Origin: Spongilla lacustris
Lineage: Eukaryota > Porifera > Demospongiae > Spongillida > Spongillidae
Reading direction: 5' to 3'
Assembly (NCBI GenBank): GCA_949361645.1
Contig: OX442416.1
Span: 2,343,430 to 2,407,429, forward strand
Length of the DNA stretch: 64,000 nucleotides
Shown: positions 1 to 11,500 of the stretch, piece by piece
Position numbering within the stretch: the stretch's first letter is position 1
How the letters are laid out: the number at the start of each line of letters is the position of its first letter
The notes under the pieces: generated by a model
What the model was told of the DNA's origin: nothing
Seen by the model: the letters and a program-made list of their open reading frames with translations, nothing else
Databases searched by the model: none
Made by a program: the position numbers and the translations under genes

Positions 1-202
1 AGACGTTAACTTTTAATTTACAACGTACCGGACGTCATCCCATCCGGGGGGCCAAGGGCGGATACAGGAATAATGAAAAGGGGCAGAGGACACGGCAGGA
101 CTGTCCAAAAATTGTTAATTAAAAAAATACGAAGAGGCTCTGAGTTTCAGTGAATGAACGGTGAGTTCAGATCATGATCGGCGCATCGAGCATTAGCTAT
201 TA
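1..202. other. Left flank, no gene seen
   Basis: No supported coding sequence or RNA gene. The stretch runs up to the left end of the decayed hAT element that starts near 203. Confidence 0.4.
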
Positions 203-2818
203 TAGGGGCTGGATCCATAAAAAATTTTGCGTAGTTTTGGAGGGGTTTCCAACGCAAAAAGCGTTGGCTTCTGGGGCTCTGCCCCAGACCCCAATGGGGG
301 AGTTTACAGTGCTTCACCATACCCCCTAGCTGGGCAGGCCATGCCCTCCCCAAGATGGTTCCACCTACATGTACGGATCCGCCCCGCCCTTCCCCTTTCA
401 GCCCCCCTAACTATCCGCTACTGCAAAACAGCATAATGAGGCACTACTAATCAATGAAGTATGACTTTATAAGAATTGCGTGTGTAGTCTTGTTATCTGT
501 CCACAGCATCTCCTAAATCTATTGCTATGTTTCTATGGACATGCAATAAAGTTAGACTACTAAGTCTGATCTCTCCCTTTGGTGTCCTCAAAAAAAGGCA
601 TGTCGACGTAGAGCTGCGAATGTATGTTCGGCCTCGCAAGATGTTAAAGGAATTGCACTCATTATTCTCAACAGAGTAGAACAGCCTACTGTCACACTTT
701 GTTTAGGGCTTCAATAGGACTCATCAGTTTTAACGTGAATCCATTTATGTTTCCAACAGTGCACCTCAGTTTGCAGTGAAAGAGGAGCAGGTAAATCACC
801 CTGGTAGAGTGGTGCAAGATTGTTGACATGAGTCTGCCAATCATCCTTCTTGCAAATAGTACTAGGTACCAAACACAGCCCCCAAGGGTTGCTACTTTTG
901 CTTCCGTGGAAAATCTGTCCTCCATCTCCTGCAAAAGATGACCAAGCAAGGGAGCAGTCAGTGATCTTCAGTAGTACATTCAGGTATACCTGCCTCAACA
1001 TTCTGTATGTATCGCTGGGTTTGCCTGCTACACATACATGTAAGTGGAATAGAGGGTTTTTCTGTTCCTACCTCTTCTGCGATCTCGACTGCCATCTGGA
1101 ACCAGATTTTATTCCAGTCATCAAGTCCCTCTCTCAGTTCTTTGAGCTGGCCTTGATTGTCCTGAACCATTCCCTGTACAATATCAATAGATCGTTGCTG
1201 AAGCAGTACTGTTAAACCTTTGATATACATGTAGCTGTGGATATTGTATACAACTACCAATGTCAGCAGAAAGGAAAACTTTTCTATCGCTGAAAACAAG
1301 CCATTTGCATCATGCATAGTTTCACTGTTCCAAGAGTCAGAATCATTTCCATAAGCTATATCACTAAGGGCTCCTATAATGGCTGGGTACAATTCAACAA
1401 ATACCTCGAGAGAATCATGCCTTTCTATCCATCTGGTTCTACAAAGTCTTACTCGCTGGCAATTCACTTTCAATCACTTCCTCAAGTTTATCCTGCCTCT
1501 TGCCATGTTCAAAGAACTTAGACAGTTCCCATCATGTTACGGACAAGCACTACAGAGCAAGAACTGGCAATAGACAGCTTCAGTATATGGCTGCAGCAGT
1601 GAATATACATGTATGTTGCCAAAGGATACTTCTGTAATACTATACTGCTTGCACCTTTCCTTATACCAGCCAAAGACACACCATACCCTTGCCCTCATAA
1701 ATTACCACAGTTCAGACCAAGCTCATCCAGGATAGTTGATGCCACAGCCATGAGGTATGTGCACAGCCGGTCATTTCTCTATGTTGCTCCTTAAATCCAG
1801 CAAAACTTTCCTTAACAACATATGACTCTCCTTTCTGGTGCACATACCTCAGCACAAAAGTGATCCACTCGATTGGAGCCACATCTTGGACTACATCTGA
1901 AATAACAGAATAAAATTTCGCCTCATTTACTCTGGCTATGACTTTCTCTCTAATCATACCGCCCATAGTATTAATCATATCATTTTGAGTCGTCTTTGAA
2001 CAGTAAGTTGCATTTTTAGCACATTTGCTTAAATGCTCAGCTAAAGCAATGTCCCCAGCATCGCACCTAAATTTTAGCAGAGCTTGGTAATTACCAGGAT
2101 TAAGGTCAGTGTTGTCAGGGTACTTTGCATCATCTCGGTGACCTCTTAAAGCAATTCCTTGACGACCGCAAAATTCTACTGCAGATATTATCGATTTCAA
2201 AACTAACCTGTTTTTTTTTTACATGTAATGTATTCAATAGTCTCCAGGGCTTCCTTGAATTCAGTTAGTGAACAGAGCACCAAATTTCACTGATGATGCA
2301 AATGCCATGCAGCATGCACAGTACCCACCATTTTCAGATTTGCAATATGCTAACCAGGGGTAATTCACAAACAAAGAGCCTTGAAACTGCCTCAACTGCC
2401 CACCTTCTAAAACTGCAGGACACTTATACCCTTGTGGTTGATCAAATTGCTCGTTGCTGGTAAATTACTAGACCCATCACCTGCATTAGCAGAAGCACTG
2501 TTAGACTCAATCACTTGATCATGATTCTCATTGATGTTGACAGCAATTAGTGATTCATGGTAGTCTGGCAAAGGCTGATTGCTTTGTGGCACAGCATGTG
2601 AGGATTCATCGTTGCTATCATGCATTGATTCACCTTGACAAGTACGAAAAGAGCACAAGATCGAGGCGCTTCCTTTGAGAGGTTTTCATCAACCCTCGTG
2701 TACATGTTGTATTTAAATTATCGCATACCTGAAGGGGCGGGGTTCAAAAGAAAAAGGGGCGTGTTATAAAAGAAAATCATTTTACTCCCCTCGTCCCTAA
2801 ATACTGGATCCACCCCTG
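203..2818 (-). mobile_element. Decayed hAT-type DNA transposon
   Basis: The outer ends form a short imperfect terminal inverted repeat. The left end at 203 reads TAGGGGCTGGATCCA, and the right end near 2806-2818 reads TGGATCCACCCCTG, which is CAGGGGTGGATCCA on the other strand. CAGGG-type ends are usual for hAT elements. Between them, on the minus strand, lies a broken ZMYM1-like transposase. I could not find an identical 8-bp target duplication, so the exact ends are provisional. Direct repeats of a gene-poor type, including a GC-rich part around 260-420, lie inside the left end. Confidence 0.6.
493..2627 (-). pseudogene. hAT-derived ZMYM1-like transposase, broken
   Basis: The minus-strand translation shows the usual order of a TTF-zinc-finger/DUF4371/hAT-dimerisation protein, spread over several frames. 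An acidic N-terminus begins MHDSNDESS (about 2627). A TTF-type finger-like segment (WLAYCKSENGGYCACC, about 2290-2340) follows. Next is a DUF4371-like block (about 1730-2200, with RGHRDD and DVAPIEW), then a core piece containing RTRWIERHDSLE (about 1430). The last piece is the C-terminal dimerisation domain (TSCEAEHTFAALRRHA and LSSLTLLHVHRNIAI, about 500-670). At least four stops or frameshifts separate the blocks, for example near 2230, 1700 and 1490. The family assignment rests on recalled resemblance to ZMYM1/P52rIPK-like proteins. It is inactive as read. Confidence 0.65.
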
Positions 2819-3900
2819 CATATACTAGGGCAAGTTTTGTTGAGGGCGTTGCTTTGACGTGTCAACTTGGAACCAGAGAAAAAGAATTAGAGCATGGCAA
2901 TTTTGGGCCAAGCTCCAAAGAACCTCTACAACGAGTGTGCACCGTCAGATGTAAAAGGGATGCTAAACTGGCAGAACGGGAATAAATACACTGCGGTAGA
3001 CAAATGTATTCCTGGGATGACATCCGGTACATTAGAAATTTAAGTAGCCATGAAACTTGTTTATTTACTTATTGAGGGTGTGTGGGATGGCAATTTTATT
3101 GTAACAAGTATTTCCTTTTTCTGATTGAGTTAGGTTAGGTATTAAACCCATAATCTATATCTCTGTCCACTAATCGTCTTACGCAAGTTACATGTGTACC
3201 ATGCAGCAGTTGTTGCATGGTATAGCATGACATCATAGCGACGGTATTGCATGCCATCATAGCCACATTTATACATGACATCATAGGTAAAAGGTCCACT
3301 ACATGTGCACATGCACCCTTGTCCCTTGAACAACCACAGCAATCAATCCTAATAACACGAGTGGAATTAATTAACAGCCCAGTAGTATAACTATCTGATC
3401 ATATATGATTTCGTACACACTGAACAAATAAGAGGATCAGTACCTGTATAGAAGCACATATATTACTACAGTTGTACATGCATGTACATGTATATAATAC
3501 ACATGTATATCCACGAAATGGGGCCTAACGCAATTACATGTATATAAAATTTTCTAGAAACGTGCTTCAAAGTTGATGCGTGATATTGAGATGTACACAT
3601 AATTAAAAATTCATGGCGTTATAACTCTACTAAGGAAACTCCTATTTCAAGTGCGTAAGAAAGAAGTTGTATATGCAAATGACCTAGGAATCTCTTGGAA
3701 TATAAAAACTTGTAAAAACATGCATTAGGTCCCTTTCCCAATTATACATCTACTTATTGTGTGTTAGTACTGCAGCAGGTGATGGAACCAAACAGAAGGC
3801 ACTCATTCGTTATTAAAACAGACACACTTACGATACATGTATCTTTACATGTAATTGCAGCCATGTTTACACAACATTCTCCCACATTGTGTGAATATTT
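2819..3900. other. Intergenic or AGAP intron, no gene seen
   Basis: About 1.1 kb between the hAT element and the large minisatellite. It holds short repeats of the CATGACATCATAG type near 3210-3290 and TACATGTA words. I translated the minus strand looking for the missing AGAP ankyrin tail and did not find it here. Confidence 0.5.
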
Positions 3901-5508
3901 CCCCTCTCCCTCCCCACCCTTACACTCCTCCCCTCTCCCTCCCTACCCTTACACTCCTCCCCTCTCCCTCCCCACCCTTACACTCCTCCCCTCACCCTCC
4001 CCACCCTTACACTCCTCCCCTCTCCCTCCCCACCCTTACTTCTCCCCTCACCCTCCCCACCCTTACTCCTCCCCCCACCCTTACTCCTCCCCTCACCCTC
4101 CCCACCCTCACTCCTCCCCTCACCCTCCCCACCCTCACTCCTCCCCTCACCCTCCCCACCCTTACTCCTCCCCTCACCCTCCCCACCCTTACTCCTCCCC
4201 TCACCCTCACCCACCCTTACTCCTCCCCTCTCCCTCCCTACCCTTACACTCCTCCCCTCTCCCTCCCCACCCTTACACTCCTTCCCTCTCCCTCCCCACC
4301 CTTACACTCCTCCCCTCTCCCTCCCCACCCTTACACTCCTCCCCTCTCCCTCCCCACCCTTACACTCCTCCCTTCTCCCTCCCCACCCTTACACTCCTCC
4401 CCTCTCCCTCCCCACCCTTACACTCCTTCCCTCTCCCTCCCCACCCTTACTCCTCCCCTCTCCTTCCCCACCCTTACACTCCTCCCCTCTCCCTCCCCAC
4501 CCTTACACTCCTCCCCTCACCCTCCCCACCCTTACTCCTCCCCTCACCCTCCCCACCCTTACTCCTCCCCTCTCCCTCCCCACCCTTACACTCCTTCCCT
4601 CTCCCTCCCCACCCTTACACTCCTCCCCTCTCCCTCCCTACCCTTACACTCCTCCCTTCTCCCTCCCCACCCTTACACTCCTCCCCTCTCCCTCCCTACC
4701 CTTACACTCCTTCCCTCTCCCTCCCCACCCTTACTCCTCCCCTCTCCTTCCCCACCCTTACACTCCTCCCCACCCTTACACTCCTTCCCTCTCCCTCCCC
4801 ACCCTTACACTCCTTCCCTCTCCCTCCCCACCCTTACACTCCTCCCCTCTCCCTCCCCACCCTTACACTCCTCCCCTCTCCCTCCCCACCCTTACACTCC
4901 TCCCTTCTCCCTCCCCACCCTTACACTCCTCCCCTCTCCCTCCCCACCCTTACACTCCTTCCCTCTCCCTCCCCACCCTTACTCCTCCCCTCTCCTTCCC
5001 CACCCTTACACTCCTCCCCATCCTTACACTCCTTCCCTCTCCCTCCCCACCCTTACACTCCTCCCCTCTCCCTCCCCACCCTTACACTCCTCCCTTTTCC
5101 CTCCCCACCCTTACACTCCTCCCCTCTCCCTCCCCACCCTTACACTCCTCCCCTCTCCCTCCCCACCCTTACACACCTCCCCTCACCCTCCCCGCCCTTA
5201 CTTCTCCCTCCCCCTCCCCACCCTTACTCCTCCCCTCTCCCTCCCCACCCTTACACTCCTCCCTTCTCCCTCCCTACCCTTACACTCCTCCCCTCTCCCT
5301 CCCCACCCTTACACTCCTCCCCTCTCCCTCCCCACCCTTACTCCTCCCCTCTCCCTCCCCACCCTTACTCCTCCCCTCTCCTTCCCCACCCTTACATTCC
5401 TCCCCTCCCTCCCCACCCTTACATTCCTCCCCTCCCCACCCTTACATTCCTCCCCTCCCCACCCTTACATTCCTCCCCTCCCCACCCTCCCCCTCCTCCC
5501 CTCTCCCT
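3901..5508. repeat. 1.6-kb pyrimidine-rich minisatellite, 29-bp unit
   Basis: A tandem array with a 29-bp period containing CCACCCTTACACTCCTCCCC, plus shorter variants lacking ACAC (25 bp), roughly 58 units. The plus strand is almost wholly C/T. Because the unit length is not a multiple of three and lacks stops, it creates false open frames of over 600 codons. The array ends about 10 bp from the splice donor of AGAP exon 14, so it fills the start of the next AGAP intron. Confidence 0.95.
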
Positions 5509-5518
5509 CCCCACATAC

Positions 5519-8500
5519 CCAGATCAGCAGCTCCACGATGACGGTCCGCCCCTTCGCACAGGCCATGTGCAGAGGGGTACAGTCCTCGGGGGGCCCATGG
5601 AGTCTGTTGATCTCCTCTGTGGTGGCGTGGGCCAGAACATTCAGACACCTGTGTATATGGTCCTCCTTCACACAGTCCATCAGTTGCTATGGCAACCAAA
5701 AAAAAACAAACAAAAAACAAAAAAAACAAACATGTGATTAGGTTTTTGGAAACAATCCACAGGACATGCACTACACTGGAATAGATATCCTGAAGTTGAC
5801 CACTTCGTTGGATACTCCAATACCACAAATACGCATGTAGTCTGGCATGGCTAGACCCCTCGCATGGATGGAGGGTCTGGAAGGTTGGCCTATTCTCAAG
5901 TCGTGCCGATTAGTTTATGTCCATTAAAAAATTATTACATCGGGAGAACGTATGTAAATTGCATTCCTCCTGATGTAATAATTTGTAATGAACAAAAACT
6001 AATCCGTACAACTCAAGAGTAGGCCAACCTTCCAGACCACGCGATGGTCTACCCATGCCGGGCTATACCGTACCAAAGCACGTATTGACACAGTTGTGCA
6101 GCCAGGCCCCCCCTCACTGGCACATCAAACATGGTCCCTCATACAGGTACGTAGGCTGCAGGGGTACACACATGTATCAGGGAATCCTAGCGTACATGTA
6201 CATGTAGGGTTGAAGTGTCATGAATACAATTAGGATAAACACATGTTTCCATTATCGCATATATACAATTGCACTTTTAGTTAGCATATTTGGATATACA
6301 TGTAACCAGCCAATACCTACATTTATATGTACATGTAGGTGAACATGTACATGTAGAAAGCTCAGACAGTAGTAGAGACATGGAGGTATGGGCATGGAGG
6401 TATGGGCATGGAGGTATGGGCATGGGGGTATGGGCATGGAGGTATGGGCATGGGGGTATGGGCATGTGGGTATGGGCATGAAGGTATGGGCATGGGGGTA
6501 TGGACATGGAGGTATGGGTATGGGCATGGGGGTATGGACGTGGAGGTATGGGTATGGGCATGGGGGTATGGGCATGTGGGTATGGGCATGTGGGTATGGG
6601 CATGAAGGTATGGGCATGGGGGTATGGACATGGAGGTATGGGTATGGGCATGGGAGTATGGGCATGGAGGTATGGGCATGGGGGTATGGGCATGGAGGTA
6701 CAAATGTATGGGTATGGGTATGGGCATGGAGGTATGGGCATGGGGGTATGGACATGGAGGTATGGGCATGGGAGTATGGACATGGAGATATGGGCATGGG
6801 GGTATGGGCATGGAGGTATGGGCATGGGAGTATGGACATGGAGATATGGGCATGGGGGTATGGGCATGGTGTGTTGTGCAGCAGATCTACATGTACGACT
6901 AGGTGAAATGGTTGTCATGGTAAGGTGGAAGTATGCAGTGGCAAAGGTACAGAGGTGGGAGATAGTGCATCAGGTGATGCCCTTCCCATCAGGTGACGCC
7001 CCTGATGCCCCTCCCCACACACACCAACACATGCACACACATTTCCTCTTGGGGCATTGCACATGCACAAAACCTGAAGAATGTCATGAAAGGGATAAAA
7101 TACAAACTGTACATGTACACCACTATCGCGCCACCATCACGCCCACCATCACACCCACCCTCTCCCATGCTTCTCTGGCTCCACCCAGTCACCTGGCGCC
7201 AACAGTCTTTAGCCCCTCCCCACCTCACCTCCGGCCCCTTAGCCCCTCCCACCTCCTCCCCAGCCCACCTCTGGTAGACTTTCTCTGTCGGCAGGCAGGT
7301 CGGCTAAGAACTCTTTGTCCACGTACTTGGCTCTGATGAACCTCTCCCTCTCCTCCCTGGTGAGAAGGTGTTTACAAAGTTACCCACATCCCTTCTTTAC
7401 TGCCTCCCTGCACACATACATGTATTACACCTTGACCCTCATCATCCCTCACCCTCACATATTACACCTTGACCCTCATCCCTCACCCTCACATATTACA
7501 CCTTGACCCTCATCATCCCTCACCCTCACATATTACACCTTGACCCTCATCATCCACCACCCTCACATATTACACCTTGACCCTCATCATCCCCCTCTCC
7601 ACACTTAGCCCTTTCCCTGAACATTAACTCTCCCACTTGAGATAAAATCCTTCACTCAGTAAGTCCTTCAAGCACATCTTAACCCCTTAACCCCTAAACA
7701 CACATCCTAACCCATCAATACCTTCACATGCATCTTAACCCTTACCCTCCATAACCATGCACAACCCATCACTCCTGGTTCCCAGACCCTTCACCGTACC
7801 TGGTGGCATTGTGGGGAGGTCTGGACTTGATCTTCTTGGACTCCCAGATGCTCTTTGACACCTTGTTGCCAATGGATACCATTATGGCTATCAGTTCTGG
7901 TGTCCACTCGTCCAGCGTGAGAGACCGCACGCGAGATATGTGTGAGCCAAGCATCCTGTGGACACCTGAGCATTCTATGCAGAGCAGGCAGCCAATGTTG
8001 AGGGAGGCCCATTCCGGTTCTGGTGGAGAACAGCAAGCATGGGAATGGAGTAATGATAAGATGGAAGAGGAGGAATAAGAAGTGGGGAGGGAGGGAGGGA
8101 GGGAGGGAGGGAGGGAGGGAGGGAGGGAGGGAGGGAGGGAGGGAGGGAGGGAGGGAGGGAGGGAGGGAGGGAGGGAGGGAGGGAGGGAGGGAGGGAGGGA
8201 GGAGGGAGGGAGGGAGGGAGGGAGGGAGGGAGGGAGGGAGGGAGGGAGGGAGGGAGGGAGGGAGGGAGGGAGGTGGATATAGAGAATGTGTATACAGACA
8301 GTGTACATGTAGGTGTAAAGGTGTGTAGGAGGTACATGTATGGAAGGAGGTATGGGGAGGAGGTAGGGGGAGGAGGGTATGGGAGGAGGGTATGGGAGGA
8401 GGTAGGGGAGGAGGTAGAGGAGGAGGTAGGGGAGAGATGCAGTTCCTAACTTGGAGCATTGCAGTCTGCACAAACATCATTGCCCTCCATGCTGTAAATC

Positions 8501-11500
8501 CCCTGCTTCTCCAGCTCGCTTGAGGAGTTCTGGGAGAGATGGACGGGAGGGGGGAGGAGGGGGGGGAATGGCAAGGGGGTGGGAGAGGAGTGTGTTAAAA
8601 CAACTGAAGCCTCACAGCTAGTTGGATAGTAGCCAAACCTTACTTACCATTCGTTTGTGAGATATTGAGCCTGACAAGGTCTCTTTAATCCTAAGTTCTA
8701 TGGCTTTCATCCATTGCTCGGCTTCCTGTAACCAAGGCAACAAACAGTCAACAAAGCCATCACAAGACAGGCCACCCTCATCACCTCAGATGATGACACT
8801 TCAAAGGACCATATCTTCCCAGCTGATGACACAATCTCAAACTCAGCACTCTCGGCATTGGCTTCTGCTGTGTGCGCATGTGTGTGTATGTGTGTGCATA
8901 CATGTGTGCATGTGTATGTGTGTGTGTGTGCATGTGTGTGTATGTGTGCATGTGTGTGTGTATGTGTGCATGTGTGTATGTGTGCATGTGTGTGCATGTT
9001 GTGCACATGTTACATCAATCCCTTGCAACGAGGAAGTGATTCTGCTCAAAATACTGTTACGCATACAGTTTAGCCACCTCTCCAGATCACCATCACCCCT
9101 CCCTCAACATCACACCTCCCACACCATCACCCCTCCCCTCACCATCACCCCTCCCTCCCTCACCATCACCCCTCCCCCTCAACATCACCCCTCCCTCCCT
9201 CACCATCACCCCTCCCCCTCAACATCACACCTCCTTCACCATCACCCCTCCCCCTCAACATCACCCCTCCCCCTCACCAACACCCCTCCCCCTCACCATC
9301 ACCCCTCCCTCCCTCACCATCACCCCTCCCCCTCACCATCACCCCTCCCTCACCATCACCCCTCCCTCACCATCACCCCTCCCCCTCACCATCACCTCTC
9401 CCCCTCACTATCACCCCTCCCTCCCTCACCATCACCCCTCCCCTCACCAGCACCCCTCCCCTCACCATCACCCCTCCCCCTCAACATCACACCTCCCTCA
9501 ACATCACCCCTCCCCCTCACCATCTCCTTCCAACAGCTTGTTCCCTCCCCAGCTCCTCTCTCTCTGGTGCCCTCTCTTCTTCTTGTCCTTCCCCAGAGGC
9601 TCCACCACGGCCACCATCACCTGACCCTTCTCCAGGGAGACGCTATTCCTGTTCTCCCCCTTCTCCCCCTTCCTTCTCCTGTCCCCCTGCCTCAGGTTCT
9701 CACTGCTCCCGTTGCCCACCTCAGTCAGTGCCTCTTCGCTCCCCAGGGGGGTCAGGTTCTTCCCTTTGTCCTTACTTGGACGCGTGGGAAGACGCGACAA
9801 GGTAGCGGCCTTCTCGGTTCCTCCTCCTCCTCCCCCTCCCTCCTCCGCAGGACCGTACGCGATCCCGGCCGTATGCAGCTGGTGCAACATGACCTCGTCC
9901 ATACTCGCGTTCCTGTTGTGCTTCCCGATGTGTTGGTGGGAGGAGGCATGGGCGTGGCCAACCCCTTCCGAGAACTTGAAGCGGCTGGGGATCTCGTCGA
10001 TGGCGTCGTTGGAGCTGAACTCCTCGCCGGAGAGCAGTCCCTGTGTGAGCTCCTGCGCCTGGGAGAGTCCAAGCTGGCGGGTGGAAATCCCCTTGGGGGG
10101 CAGGGGGAGGGGAGGGGCATTATCGGTGGCCTCCATCGGGGGGCTGGGGGAGTTTTCATCCGATTGGTGGTCGGGGGTGATGATGGGGATGGAGGTGGGG
10201 GGCAGACGCACGACGCTGTTCATCCTCTTCCCCGGCATACGTACGGTGATGTTCTGGATGTTGAGGCTCTTCCCGTGAGCCTGGTTCATGTAGTCCTGCG
10301 ATTTAGGGGTGGTGGGGTGGGGAGGAGGGGTGGAGTGGGGAGGAGGGGTGGAGTGGGGAGGAGGATGGGGTTGTGAAGGGCAGGATAAGAGATATGAATA
10401 AAGATGTGCACATGTACACCACATGTACACCCCACATGTACACCACATGTACATGTACACCCACATCCCACATGCACTTACACCCTACACCCTACATGCA
10501 CATGTACACATCACAAAGTTTGGATGTTATGATCAAACCAAACTTCAGTGCATTTTAAACTTGCCACATTCCCACTAGTTACCCACACCTCCTCCACTAC
10601 CCACACCTCCCCACTACCCACACCTCCTACACTACCCACACCTCCTCCACTACCCACACCTCCTCCACTACCCACACCTCTCCACTACCCACACCTCCTC
10701 CACTACCCACACCTCCTTTACTACCCACACCTCCTCCACTACCCACACCTCCTCCACTACACCTCCTCCACTACACCTCCTCCACTACACCTCCTCCACT
10801 ACCCACACCTCCCCACTACCCACACCTCCCCCACTACCCACACCTCCTCCACTACCCACACCTCCTCCACTACCCACACCTCCTCCACTACCCACACCTC
10901 CTCCACTACACCTCCTCCACTACACCTCCTCCACTACCCACACCTCCTCCCCTACACCTCCCGCCAGTAAGGTCTCTGAATATGAAATTCTTGAGCCATT
11001 ACTACTGTAGGGAGGGAGTGGGTGTGAGGGAGTGGGAGGGGAGGGAGTGGGTGTGAGGGAGTGGGAGGGGAGGGTGTGGGTGTGAGGGAGTGGGAGGGGA
11101 GAGGGAGAGGGTGGGATGTAAGAGGGCTCTGGTTGTCTCACCTGTATGCTTGGGTAATAGGTGACCTCGGAGTGGCTCAGGACAAGGTACTTCTTCTTCC
11201 ACTCTGTCTTCAGGCCCGTATGCTTCTTGTTCACGTGACCCTCCTTCACCGGTATGTGACGGCCTGTTCCATAGGTCTGGGCACCCTTGCCCAGATTGTA
11301 CGCAGATTTCTGGCGAGGTGGAAGGAAGAAGGGAGAGTGGGAATGGGGAAGAGAGAGGAGCATGGTCATCGGATACAAATACTCCACGTGAACTTTGTAA
11401 AAAGGTTTCATACATACATTGTACATGTACATCATCAAAAGTGTCAACACATGTACCAACGTTATACGTGCCAGTGTTCGAAATACCGGGTGCACACCTG

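Noticed and set aside
3761..5741. Open frames of 628-658 codons rich in Pro, Leu, Thr and Ser
   Set aside because: They are translations of a 29-bp tandem array, open in more than one frame, and have no start context or neighbours to support a gene.
6252..6918. His/Pro/Cys-rich and Trp/Gly-rich repeat proteins on both strands
   Set aside because: Products of a 14-bp minisatellite inside an AGAP intron.
8700..10376. 558-codon plus-strand ORF opposite AGAP exons 8-10
   Set aside because: It is the antisense shadow of GC-rich AGAP exon 8 plus intronic repeats. The minus strand has the conserved PH-domain sequence and consistent splice phases.
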